From Sisyra terminalis (taxonomy: Eukaryota; Arthropoda; Insecta; Neuroptera; Sisyridae), in assembly GCA_958496175.1 (NCBI GenBank), contig OY292278.1:23560001-23624000 (forward strand): a DNA stretch of 64,000 nt, given 5' to 3'. Under the pieces are notes generated by a model. The model ran no database searches. It saw only the letters and a list, made by a program, of their open reading frames with translations, and was not told where the DNA came from. Numbering within the stretch: position 1 is the stretch's first letter; every line of letters begins with the position of its first letter. A program made the position numbers and the translations under genes. Positions 22,831-34,721 of the stretch are shown here, in pieces.

Positions 22831-23600
22831 TCTATTTTACCCATATTACCAATACTTTTCTTTGCCAAAATATAAATTTTTCAGAACAAAAAATAGGGCT
22901 TTCCTCACAAAAAGAAACTTGCATATGGTCTATTGATAAAATGTTTCAATTTTCGGGTACATGGAATTTTGAAATTATAAAGGATAAATCGTTTTATGAA
23001 AGATGTTTAACCTTTTGAAATCCTTAACATTGAAATACTATCACTCAATGCTTTTTTCAGAAAGCTCAAATTTATATTGTGAAATAGATAGTCATTGACC
23101 AGGGTAAGTAATTGCCTTTTGAAATATACATCTATCGGTCACTTGGTGACAAGAAAATATCATATTTGATAGTTGAATGCTCTGTATTTTCACACTATTG
23201 AAATAGCGACAGATCATTAAACTACAAACTTTAGATAGAATACAACAAACAAAAATTTATGATTGCAAATTTTCATCAACCTCTTGTGTAAGCCAAACTT
23301 TCATTTAATTATAGTTATTAATAAAAAGTTACATAAATTTTCAAGAAGTTCTTATGGAATAATCTTTACGAAGTGATTACATCTGTAAAAATTGCAAATA
23401 TAGTAGAAATGAGTTAGGAGTTTGAAACCCTTTTTATAAGATAATTTTTTTTGGATTCCTAATCGTTCATTTAAGGGTTATTATTGTTTTTATTTTTGAG
23501 GATTTTTTTCTTTTTGTTTCAATTGCTATTTTAATTTGAAACTATGCAAACTATTTTTTTTCTTTTATCGTAGAAGTATGTACAAACTGTCTCTGTTATG
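22831..23600. other. Intergenic, nothing recognised
   Basis: AT-rich sequence leading into the GC-richer region upstream of the RASL11-like gene. Confidence 0.5.
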
Positions 23601-23616
23601 TATGTGTATTTGTATA

Positions 23617-23669
23617 CGGCGTCGAGTAGACACCGACGCCGATAAAGGCGTCGTAACCATAGCGACGCC
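23617..23669. repeat. Two adjacent GGCGTCG...CGACGCC hairpins
   Basis: CGGCGTCG (23617-23624) pairs with CGACGCCG (23634-23641) across a 9-base loop. GGCGTCG (23647-23653) pairs with CGACGCC (23663-23669) across a 9-base loop. A related GCGTCGTAAC follows near 23692. These GC-rich hairpins stand out in AT-rich DNA and lie upstream of the putative first exon of the RASL11-like gene. They may be part of its promoter region or a small element. Confidence 0.7.
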
Positions 23670-23799
23670 ACTTAATAAATAATCGCAGCGTCGTAACATT
23701 GTACGTTAGTTGCGCTCGAAACTTCGGCCATCGAACTACGATTTTCGAGAGTCGAAACAAATATATTTTCATCGAGTGCGAATCTATGTGCAAAGTTTG

Positions 23800-24188
23800 C
23801 GAAGAAAAATCAAAGAAAAAACATTAATTTTGTGAATATTTTTATGATAAAAATATTTTTTTCTGTGATTGCTTAATTGATTTCGGGCGATTTAAAAATA
23901 ATTCGCTTAGTGATTTTCAAAAGAAAAAAAAATTATCATCATCGAATTCCTTCGGCGCGTTCCATCGTCGACGAACCATCTAATTTTAAACTGCCCGCGC
24001 CGACTTGATTGTTTAACACTCGAAAATTCCTTGCATAAAATTTTAAAAACAAAATGAAGTAAAGCCTTTTATTTCAATAAACCAATGCAGTGAGAAAGTG
24101 CTAATGTTTAAAACGGGACAAAAAAATTTCAAAAACCTCTGTCGAAAAGTGCACAATTTTGATCGAGCAATTGGAATCCTAATCAAAG
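23800..24188 (+). promoter_or_regulatory. Possible 5' untranslated first exon and promoter of the RASL11-like gene
   Basis: A less AT-rich, CpG-containing stretch ends at AATCAAAG followed by GTAAAA, a plausible splice donor at 24189. The start codon exon downstream is preceded by a good acceptor (TCTATTTCCAG, ending 25572), so at least one upstream noncoding exon is expected. This is the best candidate I see, but the start site and exon borders cannot be fixed from sequence alone. Confidence 0.3.
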
Positions 24189-24529
24189 GTAAAACCAAAA
24201 ATATTTATATTATTTTTTTTGTTGAATTTGCGCGCTGAAATTTTAATTCAAGGCTTTGTGTAATAAAAACAATTAGGTGCAAGTAGGCGTGCGAATAGAT
24301 TAAGGTAGGTTGAGCAAATCGGGGAAATAGGCTAATTGGAGACACATACGTAAAAATGTATTTTCCTCCAACTAGACCGGAAAAGTTTCAAATAAAATTG
24401 TATCTATGTCACATTCTTGTCTTCTTTATAACATCTCCAAAATTTGCTCAACAAAGAAAATTTCTTTTTTTTTTTGGACAAAGCTTATAAATTTGAAAAC
24501 GAAAAAAAGTAAGACAGAGACCGATAAAT

Positions 24530-24690
24530 TTTCATACGATGACGGAATGTGGTGTTATGGCCGAACGTTCCTATAAATTTTCAGTAAAATACTTGTAATA
24601 ATAATTTTGTCGTCATGTCATTTGCGGAGGACGCATCGCGGCGCCGGTCTTACGGCGTCAATTTTCGACCGTCTTACCCCCTTAAAAAGA
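24530..24690. promoter_or_regulatory. Small CpG-rich block in the 5' region of the RASL11-like gene
   Basis: The words GGACGCATCGCGGCGCCGG and TACGGCGTCAATTTTCGACC give a local CpG peak. Short open frames here are interrupted and resemble nothing. It may be a promoter-proximal or intronic regulatory element. Confidence 0.2.
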
Positions 24691-25580
24691 AAGAAAAAAA
24701 AACAAGAATCCCAAAAAAAAATCAACTGCATTTTTTTGCATAATACCAAGAGCGTTTTTAAATTGATCCCGAGGTCGTTGGCCCCATTTTCATGTCCCAT
24801 TGAAATCCCAAAAAAAAAAATCCTCAAATATTTGTCCAGCTAATATTACAAATTTGTTAAAAATATTTTGCTGGAATTAAAAAAAAATGAAGAATTTCGC
24901 ATTTGATTTATAGGGTGAAATGGGCGAATGGCCAACATTATTTTAAAATATTAATTATTCGACAAATTAGTTAAGAACTTATTTTTCAAAGCTCTTTAAA
25001 TAAGTAGGTAAGTCAAAACAAATTTGAAACGAAAAAAAATTATATATTCATTTCGTTTTAATTGTTTTTCCTCTCATTATTTGAATGATTAAAAACAGTT
25101 GGTCAACGTGAAAAACAAGTGAAGATCACAAGCTTTTACGAAAAAAAAAAGAAGAATAATATATATTTTCCATAACTCCTTTCAAGTCTTATTGAAACGG
25201 ATGCCGTTGACATGAATGAAAAAAATATTCGCAAAGGAAATTATTAAAATTTAAATTTCCCTGACTTTCCCATAATTTTCTTGCCTACAAATCGCCCCCA
25301 TATTTTTTTCAAATAATCCCAATTATTTATAAAAGAAAAAGACTGGGAAAACGAAGAAAAATATTTGAGGAACAAAGCGACAAATCTGTCCGAAAGACTC
25401 TTTTTTTTTGTTTACTTTTCATTGAAATTCGGTTGGTTTTTATTATTAGAATATTTAATTCATTTGTATGTATTTCATATTGGCGCCAAAAGCGACACTC
25501 TCTTAACTTAAGCCGATAATATATCCCGAATTTCGAAATTGGCTTTTCATTCTCAGTTTCATCTATTTCCAGATTTCAAC

Positions 25581-25656
25581 ATGAAGACTGACGAAAAGGG
25601 AACATTGCCGCGATTAAGGATAGCCGTTTTGGGCAACAAAAACGTAGGAAAATCAG
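25581..25656 (+). CDS. RASL11-like gene, coding exon 1
   Basis: Encodes residues 1-25 plus the first base of Ala26, ending inside the P-loop (GNKNVGKS). The donor is TCAG|GTAAGA. The exon probably starts at 25573, after TCTATTTCCAG. The frame stays open into the intron to 25763, but splicing here restores the canonical GKSA. Confidence 0.88.
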
Positions 25657-28600
25657 GTAAGAAAAACTACAAAAATATTTATAAATTTTGGTTACATCAT
25701 CGCCATTATAAATTTTTAAATTTCGCGCCCACAGAATTATTCTTTCAATCAATTATTAAATAAACTAAACAATGAGGTAAGAAAATTAAAAAAAAATCTG
25801 AGGTCAAGGTGAAATAAATCGAAATTTCACCAACTCCCCCTCTTCTTTTCCCATCCAACAACAAATCAGGGTAGTAATGACAACAGGAAAATTTTCCTCA
25901 GAAATTTTCCATATAAATCAATCAACACATGAATAAACATGCAATTAACAAAAAATTACAATATCACCGACATATGATATGACCGAGTTGGAAAATGTTT
26001 GGAAAAATTTTGTATCAATCAATTTTCCAATTGAAAAATTTTCTCATAATGTTTCCCTCGATCTTCAATAAAACAAAAAAAAAAAATAATGGAAAAAAAA
26101 GATAAATATTTATATAATCTCAGTTAGCTGTGAAACACGCGTGGGATGGAAGGGGACAGGGGATGGGTCTGGAATGAAAACAAATGAAAAGCACATGATG
26201 AGTCATTAATGATCTTTTGAACAAATTTTTATGACAACGATGAATGAAAGATTAGCAAAAATATATCTTCGCATAATTTTCTCTCCTTCTTTATTTCCCA
26301 CATTGGTTTTCCAATTTTCCATCCTGCTTTAACAAGGCTAGATGGCAATAAAGAAATTTTCATTCATTGAATTTTTTCCAACCTTCGAAGCTTTTAGCGT
26401 CGCTAATGTTTTATTATAACATTGTTAGTATCTACAGATTAAATTTTAATCATTTATTTTTTTTATTGATATTTACCTTCGTTTTATTACTATCAAGGTC
26501 ATTAGCGACTCTAGGGTTAGTAAAATAAAATCGTGAAATATTAGAAATTTTCTTGATATGAGATTCAAATTCAACACCTACTAGTTGTGGAGCGGTCACC
26601 TAAACCACTCGGCCACCAGTAGGTTTAAGCAATAAATTATAAATACGCAATTATTTTTTAAAAATAAGTCCTTTTTTCCATCTTTAGGCGTTCTTTCTTG
26701 ATGATCTAAGTTTAATATGAACGTCCTTATGTTATCCTAATTTTAATATTTTTCCTTAAAATTTTTGGTGCCTGCTCTTTTTAAAAGCGTCACTATCTAG
26801 CAACGTTGTATTTTTTTCTTTGTCTTTAATTAAATACCGCGATTTTTATGTAATTGCAATTTAAATATCGTTTAATTTTTTCTTTTTTTTTACTCAATTT
26901 TCACTACTAAATTATCCACTATAAAAACAAACAAGAAAATGCAATATTGCCAGATATTGACGTCCCTAAAAAGGACTTGAGATTAAAATTTTCTAGTATT
27001 TCTAAGTTTCAATTCAAATATTTTTTATTTTTGTTTAAATTTCAATTTAATTATAGAAGTGCAATAAATTAGGGAATAATATCAGCATCTGCATATATTT
27101 CTCCCTAATTTTTTCCCCTAAAACATCTCACCGTTATGTCAACTCTTTGTCCAAAGACTTTACAATACATTCTTCGCTATTCCATTTTATGTCTCCAAAA
27201 GTTAACATATTTCATCCCTAATTAATCTTTTAAGTTACCAAATTTAACTAATTTCAAAATTCTTAATTTTGATATGACAAATCAATAAGTTTTTATTTGT
27301 TTCCATTTGAAAAAAATACCCACGATTAATTGAAAAATTCAAATTTTTGGTCTTCAAACAATCTTAAGATTTCAAAGCTTTGTTAATTTCGTAAATTCAG
27401 TGGATATTTAAACTACAAAAATATTGTTTTAAAAGCTTGAACATCGTTTTACAAAACAAAAGTCTTTACGCTTAATTGTTGTTCCCAAGAGCTTTTACAA
27501 AATGGAGGTCTCAAAAACAAAAGAAAAACAATGAAAGATTACAAAAAATAGTGAATACTAAAAAGAAAATGTTACTTAAACTGAAATACTCCCAATAAAA
27601 TAGCCAAAAATGCATTATTTTATAGTTATATGTTAGATAACGTTTTTTTTTATTTTAGTTTTAAATAAATTTTCGAATTTACGCCGGATATGTTGTCATA
27701 ACTTGATTTTTTTAATAAAAATTTTTGGCTCCCTAACTTTTCGAATATTTCTGAAAATATTTCGTTCGATTCCTCTTCATATTAATAAAATAAAATATTA
27801 GCTAATTCGATTTGTTCACCAAAAAAACCTTACCTTCTTTCCAATTTTCGAAATTATTTCATCAAACTTGACCTTTATGTAGACTAAGGTTGCCTACTCG
27901 TATATCACATATAATGGGGAAAAACAACTGAGGCTAAATCTATAAAAAATGAAAATTCCACCGTTGAAATTTTCTTTTATTCGCGATCGTAAAGTTTTTT
28001 ATTTTATTTTTCAAGTTTCAAATAATTTTCGACCGTAATATTTATATTAAATAGATTTTTGTGAGAATACAAAATATTTATTTTAATTGGAATGCGAGAG
28101 GGAGTTGGTTCGGCCTTGATTTTTTTGCATGATTGAAAGAAAAATTCAATTTTTTTTTGTAAGTCTAACACCCACATGGCGTCTAAGTCTAAAGCGATCG
28201 TTTTTCTAAGTTTTCTTTCATTTTTTTCACAGCCTTGACGGTTCGATATTTAACGAGACGATTTATTGGGGAATACCGATCGAATACTGGTAAGCATACA
28301 AAAACGAAAAAGTTTTTGGCAATTTGATTTTAAAGATTTTTTTCCCAATTGCAGATTTGCTGTATCGTCAAACCGTAACTGTCAATAACATATCCCAAGA
28401 AGTAGAAATCGTTGATGTTTGTTGCGAGTCGAAATTGAACGGTGACGACAATCTTTACCACAAAACTCTGGACGCCTACAATGACGTCCCGGAGGAACCA
28501 CTACATTGGGCCGACGCATGCATTGTGGCCTATAGTGTGACCGATCGCCGTTCCTTAACCTATGCCACTCAAGTTCTCGACAAACTGGCACAATTGAGGA

Positions 28601-31600
28601 GTCAACTTGCCATTCCCGTAACTTTGGTTGCCAACAAAGCTGACTTGGAACACCTACGCGAGGTAACTATCAAAACAAATCCCGACCAAATCACCCACAA
28701 CTCTATTTAAAAATCAAAACGAGGGGATTCCGAGTTCTTGTGAAAAACATCATCTATCTGTTTTATTTTTGTTTCAAGTCGAAATATATACGTACACCTG
28801 TTGGTGATCTAATTTATTTGGGAATACATACGAAAATGTTGCCTTATCACCCAGAAGACAAAGTAGTCTTCACCTTTCATCACAACCATTACAAATCCTA
28901 CACATTCCAGATACATTCACTCATGCAAAAAATTCAAGAAAAGACTCTGAAATATTTATGTTGGAATTTTCGCAAAAAATTAAAACAATTCATCCAAGAA
29001 AAATTTATATGAAAACGTCTTACATAATATCAATTTTCATACGAAGATGATTGAAAAATTCCAAAAATACGATATCTTTAATATCACTTTAGAATATTTA
29101 CAATAAAAAAAAAGATTTATAAAGTAAAATTTTTCTGTGGAGAATCAACTTCATATTTCTGTACGTTTCCAAAAATATCTTATTCGCTTCTTTAACGTAA
29201 ACTTCCGCATACTGGCGTACAATGCGGTTTCATAAAATGCGTGACATATTAACTACGATGTAAACGAGCCTTCCGGAATTTCAGAAGTCAGTCCAGAGAT
29301 ATTTATTTAATGAAGAGCCTGTTCCTTAATTAATTTATGCTATACTCTATTCCAAAAATATAAAAGGAATTTGTTAAAACATGAAGTTTTATCAAACAAT
29401 TCAATTCATCTTTGGGTTTTGATTAGTGCAAAATTGATGATTCGAACTCATTTGAGTACAAAATTCAGTTTATAAGTTACAATTTTACTGTTATTCAAAG
29501 AAGTTATAAAGTTATTGTATCAAATCTAAAATATTTTGAATGTTTCTTGAAGTTTGCAATTTGAATGCATTGGTAGTAACTTGTAAAAGAGATCAAATAA
29601 ATAACAAATACAACTTTGTAATCATTTAATTAGAAAAGTTGGAAAGAAAAATGTAGTTTCCCTTAAAGTAAAGCCTTTTCCAGTGAATAAGTTTGGAACA
29701 TCGTATATTCCAATTGAACTGAATTTCTATTCAACTTGTTTGTATTTATAGATACTCCGTAGTAAATTTGGCAATTAAACAAACAACTCATTAAATTTTG
29801 CCGACCAATTTTAGAAAATTGTAAACATTTTAGAATGGTAACCTTTTTCGACTGATACGCACTTTGTAATTTAACATGTATATGTTATACAACAAATTGC
29901 AATATAAATGATTGAGTAATAATATTTTATTTGGATTCAGTTTACGTGAATTTATATATGTAAGCCGGTTTGGTTTATTCTTAATTCGCTGGGGTCATGA
30001 AATTTAGGCTCATTCATTATATGCAATCCCTATCAAAAAAAATTTACATAGGAATCTACTTATGAATCCACGTAGATTCATATAGGAATCCACATTAGAT
30101 TATAATTTTTTTTTCTCACTGATTTTCACAGAAAATTCCAATAAAAATCTATAGGACAGTACAGTTATTTTGTTATTTATTTATTTTCGTTATTTTGTTA
30201 AGGAATATTAAATTAAGGTTGTCAGCTAGTGTTAATTCAAAAATTTCATGTCACAAAGGATATTGTGGTTTTCCACCACCATCAAATACATTGTGGCGTT
30301 AATACAAATTAAAAGGATATTTAAAATCAATTAATTACAATACTACCACGGTTTCCAACACAAACGTTTCCTTTGAAAAAAAATGAAACTTTAGCGTAAA
30401 AAATCTTGCAATCTTAAGTGAAGGGATGACAGAAATATCTAAATTTTATTTTGAAATAAAAGTTATGTTAATTTATTATTCGCTAACTGAAAATATTGTC
30501 TCTAGCCCTCACTTTCTTTATTGTTCATATTAATCAACATAACCCCATTCTTTGCCATGTGGTTTCCTACATAAATTTGTTCTTTCCTATGGGGTTTCCC
30601 ACATAAAATTGTAGGTTTTTTTGAGTGGGGCTCATTTTATTCGATAATCATGATATATATCAACGCCAAAATTTCAACGGTACTTTAATTTTCTATCCCA
30701 CTCGGGAGATTTCAATTCTTCCGTTACAAAATTGTTACGGTTCGAAAAAAACAATATAAAACTATTATGTCGTTGCAAAGTGTGGAAACATCAAAAAAGT
30801 TTTAATTAAACCTTTTCATAAACAAAATAATTCCATTATCAGCCTGTCTAAGTTTTAGTTATTATCTTTTACATTTACCCTAAAGTTTTCGCCTTATTAA
30901 TTCCTTGAGATCAATCCCCCGCTATGATAATTCATTATTCTATAGAAGCAAGTCAAAGCATTTTTGTTTATGTTTTATTTCTGATTTTACTTTTAATAAG
31001 TTAACTAAATTTTCACTTAATAATTCATTAAATATTGACTATTTCATTATCAAGTAACTTTAGGATTTTTTGCCATTAAATTTATAACTTTTATTTAATT
31101 TTCTTTTATAAAATTACGTAATTCAACTTTATTTTTGAAAAATTTAGTTATAAAAAATATTTTCTCATAAATAATAATTAATTTATGATTTTATAGATTA
31201 TTTTTTTTTGCAAATATTTTTAAAGATAAAAAATAATTAATGAATGAAAAAATCAAAATATTTCAAAAAAGAATCAAAAGAATTTTTTTGTAAAGCTTCT
31301 CAAATCTAATCTAATCAGGAATTATAAAATTAAAAATTACTTTCAATGAAATTGGAAAAAGAAAGCTTTTAAAACTATTTTTCTAAGTAAAATCAACAAC
31401 TATATAATAATGGCTTTATTAAAAAAATGTATGAACTTTGGTGCAAAAGCCTGAATAAAAAACAAAATAAAGGAAAAGGCATTCAAAAACTAAGTGTTTG
31501 AATATAAAATTATATATTTGTTCCAAAATAAGGTCAAAACCTTAACATTTTTTAAACTTTTACAGCTTCAAAGTATACCAACTCACTTAATATTTTCGCA

Positions 31601-33136
31601 TAAAAGTTAAAACAAAATTTATAACTTCAAAAATAAAATTAGTATTCATTAATAATAAAAGTTATTAAAAAGCTCGTTTCAGCGACATCTATGAAATTGC
31701 CGTTAAAACTTCCATGAACCTTTGAATTAAAGTGAATGAAAATAATTAAAATGTACAATCAAAGGATTTAAATTTAGAAAGCTCTCGGACAGTTTACGTC
31801 TCGCAAAACTTATTCTCTTGGCCTTCGGTGACAATAAAGAGACAATTAAAATATCAAATTGAGGCTATGATCATGTCCATTAATAATAATAGGATAACTA
31901 GTTCAGGGATTTTCGGTACAATTTTTGCCCATTTTCCCCGATTTATTATTCCAACCACGAAAGCTAAACACACTCAAATCTAATAGATTTTCGAAAATCA
32001 AAAAATCGGTTTTCATGTAAATATTTTCCGTTTTGTAATTCGCGCTCTTGATATTTTGAAAATGTTTTGATTGCATTTTGTTTTGTAACAGAAATGAATC
32101 AAAAGATTTTCTAATAATATAGCCGTGGAAATTAGACACAGAGAATGATAGATTTATTTGGTCGATTGGAGAGTGGAGAGAGATCGTGGGAAAAATCAGA
32201 ATTTATGGTTGTGTGATTATGAAAATCGGGGGATTTAACAAATTTTCTTGGTGGAAGGTTGATGGTTCTTGAGAGTGGGCCCGACACATCCATCATCGAC
32301 ACGGGGGAAAATTGGCGCCGATTGCGACAATTTCCACATTAGATTCAGTAGTAGAGCCGGGTTAGGTGCGAGAAAATTTATTTAGGTTTTTAGAACAGAG
32401 ACCGAAACGACCATCTGGCCATTTTCACATAATCGTAAAAATAAAACAATTGATTGCATCTGCATCCGACGAATGCAATAGCCTTCGCTTTTCCGTGCCA
32501 TTGCCCAACCGGCTTTTGGAAAAACCCTAAATCTCCACGTCTAATTTACAAACTTTTGAAATTGACCAGAAGTGGGAAGTTCTAAAGTATGTTGCCCCAA
32601 ATACTGACAGTAAAAAAGGCATAAAATCAAAGTCAAATCCGGTCAAAAATCGAAATAAAAAAATATGAATTTTCTTCTCTCGGTCAAGGTTTCAGTTTTC
32701 ATTTTTTCACTTGGTTTTTTTTTTCAAAAGAAATTTAGGTAACCTAAATATTTGTTGTGGGAAATTTTGATGAATCGTTTCGCTCATCTCTCAACGGAAT
32801 TTTAATGGATTTATTTTCTTGTTGCAGGTGGAAGAGCTGGAAGGTCGCACTGTGGCTGTGCAACACAATTGCCAATTTTACGAAGTATCTGTTGCGGAAA
32901 ATAGCTCCAACTTATATCAAGCATTCGAATCCCTAATATCCGAATGTCGAGTGATTCAACAAAACACGCAAAAAACTCGCAAGTTCAGCGTTTCGAAGAT
33001 GATTGGAACCCTAATCGGAAAAACGCCGCAATCATTACCGCAAGGCGGTACAGTGGTGGTTTGCCAAAAGAGCGATTTGTACAAATCGCGGGTTTTGAAA
33101 CGACGCTATAATTTAACGGCAACAGCATCGCTGTGA
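25581..33136 (+). CDS. RASL11-like atypical Ras-family GTPase, four coding exons (249 aa)
   Basis: The spliced product of 25581-25656, 28233-28289, 28355-28662 and 32828-33136 is one continuous 249-aa frame, and all three introns are GT-AG. The protein is a Ras-superfamily G domain. The P-loop GNKNVGKSA is at residues 18-26. The switch I region is RRFIGEYRSNTDLLYRQ, where the usual Thr35 position is Asn. WADACIVAYSVTD is at 96-108, the G4 box NKAD at 138-141, and the G5-like EVSVAE at 166-171. The G3 box, normally DxxG, reads DVCCES at 65-70: only the Asp remains. The C-terminus is basic (KSRVLKRRYNL) and has no CAAX lipidation motif. Length, the switch I shape, the lack of CAAX and the phrases around WAD and NKAD fit vertebrate RASL11A/B best; RERG is a more distant alternative. 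RASL11 proteins are poorly characterised small GTPases, so no pathway is assigned. The start ATG lies 8 bases after a good acceptor, which implies an upstream noncoding exon. Confidence 0.88.
26470..26628 (-). mobile_element. tRNA-derived SINE in intron 1 of the RASL11-like gene
   Basis: Read on the minus strand, the copy starts with a tRNA-like head, CCTACTGGTGGCCGAGTGG, containing an A-box of the Leu/Ser type (TGGCCGAGTGG). It continues with the family body TCTCATATCAAGAAAATTTC and CCCTAGAGTCGCTAATGACC. The B-box region near GAATTTGAATCTCA is weakened. This is one of the copies that keeps the head. Confidence 0.8.
26770..26982. mobile_element. Foldback MITE family M, copy in intron 1 of the RASL11-like gene
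   Basis: The left arm has ATCTAGCAACGTTGTATTTT. The right arm has AAAATGCAATATTGCCAGAT followed by CCTAAAAAGGACTTGAG. The arms are inverted relative to one another, and the structure matches the copies at 12.65 and 44.1 kb. It is diverged, and no clear target duplication was found. Confidence 0.75.
28233..28289 (+). CDS. RASL11-like gene, coding exon 2 (57 bp)
   Basis: Completes Ala26 and encodes LTVRYLTRRFIGEYRSNT, the helix after the P-loop and most of switch I. The acceptor is TTTTTTCACAG and the donor is ACTG|GTAAGC. The exon is very short, but the phase-1 borders on both sides join perfectly with the neighbours. Confidence 0.87.
28290..28354 (+). other. 65-bp intron 2 of the RASL11-like gene
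   Basis: GT-AG intron (GTAAGC...TTTTTTCCCAATTGCAG) near the minimal size for insects. It lies between two longer introns of 2.6 and 4.2 kb. Confidence 0.85.
28355..28662 (+). CDS. RASL11-like gene, coding exon 3 (308 bp)
   Basis: Encodes residues 45-147, including the degenerate G3 box (DVCCES), the segment HWADACIVAYSVTDRRSL and the G4 box NKAD. The donor is CGCGAG|GTAACT, phase 0. Base composition is clearly less AT-rich than the flanking introns, as expected of a real exon. Confidence 0.9.
28663..32827 (+). other. Intron 3 of the RASL11-like gene
   Basis: A 4,165-bp phase-0 intron. Mostly AT-rich with nothing recognised, apart from the GC-richer block at 32270-32530. A 90-codon open frame at 28740-29012 has no recognisable domain and is taken as chance. 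Confidence 0.8.
32270..32530. promoter_or_regulatory. Candidate intronic regulatory block near exon 4
   Basis: An island of less AT-rich, CpG-containing sequence (for example GACACGGGGGAAAATTGGCG and CATCCGACGAATGCAATAGC) in an otherwise very AT-rich intron. There is no coding frame. Regulatory function is inferred only from composition and position. Confidence 0.25.
32828..33136 (+). CDS. RASL11-like gene, last coding exon (309 bp)
   Basis: Encodes residues 148-249 and the TGA stop. The acceptor is CTTGTTGCAG. It carries the G5-like SVAE, the last G-domain helix and a Lys/Arg-rich tail ending TASL, with no CAAX. Downstream, an ATTAAA at 34159-34164 is a possible poly(A) signal. Confidence 0.88.
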   Translation: MEELEGRTVAVQHNCQFYEVSVAENSSNLYQAFESLISECRVIQQNTQKTRKFSVSKMIGTLIGKTPQSLPQGGTVVVCQKSDLYKSRVLKRRYNLTATASL

Positions 33137-34721
33137 CTACCCACATCCAATTCAGAGACATCGTCTCCAGCCGCACCTGGACCTACCGAGTTCCTAATGA
33201 TTCAGAATTCGGTTCATGTCAACGAAGGCTAACTCGGTCGTTCCAATTTTCTGCATCCAGAAAAAGCATAGAAGAAAGTCGACTTTAAGAAAAATTTGTA
33301 TCAAATTTTTGGTTGAGATATCACTAAATAAGGCAAAGAAAAGACTAAACGAAATGTTTGTGTCAAATTTTTTCGTTATTTATATTTTAAAAAAAAATGT
33401 TATTATATTAAACTAAGATTTTTGCATTTTTCAATTACAAATTGTTAATAATTTAAGTACGACGCGAATTTTATGTGTTTTAAGCAAATTTTTCGTTCGC
33501 CTACTCGGTACATATCAGAAAAATGGGAACTGTGCAAAGCACAGCAGCCCCAAGCCTGATTTGGGCCAACTTTATCAATTCGTAGAGCAAATATTTCTTT
33601 ATCTCAAAACTTGCATTCAATGCAAGTTTTGAACTTTATTTATCGAGCTATAACCTTGTTCTACTTGTTATAATATACTTTATGTCGAAAATATTCGCCA
33701 AAATTTTTATTTGAGAGACGCTCAATGTTTAAATGTGTTTGTGTTAAAAAACGAATTGAACGTGGACCAAGCAAATCTCTATTTTTATTTTTATTTTAAA
33801 TTCAAATTTTCCAAAACCAATCAAATCGCTCAATCTTCTCTGATTGATTGGTTTTTCTGAAAAGCACCTGTATGTAATGAAAAAGCTCGAAGTTTTTGTT
33901 AAACGCTTTGTATTTAAATGTCCAAACAATTAATTTTGCCTTTTTTTTATTTTCAAATGACTGTGATAAAATATAACGATTTATAGATGATAATATGAAA
34001 ATATGTGTTTTAAATGTTTATAAAAAATTGTCTCCCCACACCTGAAGAATGCCCCTGATTCCCCAATCCTGCTCCCAAAGAAAAATGTATGATAGAAATA
34101 TTGTAATTTGAAAATGTATACTAAAATCTTCATTAATATTATTATATAAGTGAAAAGAATTAAATATACATATTCTCAATATTCTTAAAACTATTTTTTG
34201 TTTTATTGCTCCATCTGTGTTTTAATAATGTAACTTATAGGTAACAACTTGTTATGTAATGGCGGTCGTTGGTATGGTTTGCGTCTAGAGATAGGTTCTT
34301 TCGGTTCTTTGATCTTTTACGATTGCGACCTCTTCGGCATATCAAGGCATGCCTTTGTTTTCATATTGTGGGTGCGAATCGGTTTATTTCGTAGAAAATC
34401 GTGATAAGTCGTAAACTCAGGTTTGGTTTGCTTCAATGAGAGAGTAACAACACTCTTGTTTTTTACATTCAGTATATTATAGTCTATTCGTTGGTTAGGA
34501 TGTATGACATCTCATTTGCGTTAAAATTGTAATTGTTTCCATTAAAAATAAGTTAAAATTTTCAGTTTTTTTCGGTTAATCAGTGTAAGGAGTTCCACAG
34601 TAATCTCTAATATGATTCTGGAATAGTTTCCGTGTTTTGAAAGTTTCTAATATTAGTGTTAGTTGTTGAAAACCCGGGGATTGTCGTTGGTGATTATTTT
34701 GTTTGTATTGAAATATTCAAG
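33137..34721 (+). other. 3' untranslated region of the RASL11-like gene and 5' region of frizzled
   Basis: No coding sequence. The first ~1 kb is probably the 3' UTR of the upstream gene. An ATTAAA at 34159 is the only poly(A)-like signal I noticed. The fz promoter and 5' UTR must lie in the remaining ~550 bp, unless there is a noncoding exon further upstream. Confidence 0.5.
34460..34600 (+). promoter_or_regulatory. Possible frizzled core promoter (TCAGT initiator words)
   Basis: TCAGT, the arthropod initiator consensus, occurs at 34469-34473, 34562-34566 and 34580-34584, 120-250 bases before the fz start codon. No TATA box is correctly placed before them. A noncoding upstream exon cannot be excluded. 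Confidence 0.25.

Larger units (their letters stand above)
25657..28232 (+). other. Intron 1 of the RASL11-like gene (within the coding region)
   Basis: A 2,576-bp phase-1 GT-AG intron. It contains a minus-strand SINE (about 26470-26628) and a family M MITE (about 26770-26982). No other gene was seen. Confidence 0.85.

Noticed and set aside
28740..29012. 90-codon open frame in intron 3 of the RASL11-like gene
   Set aside because: Low-complexity, AT-driven residues; the G domain continues perfectly without it.
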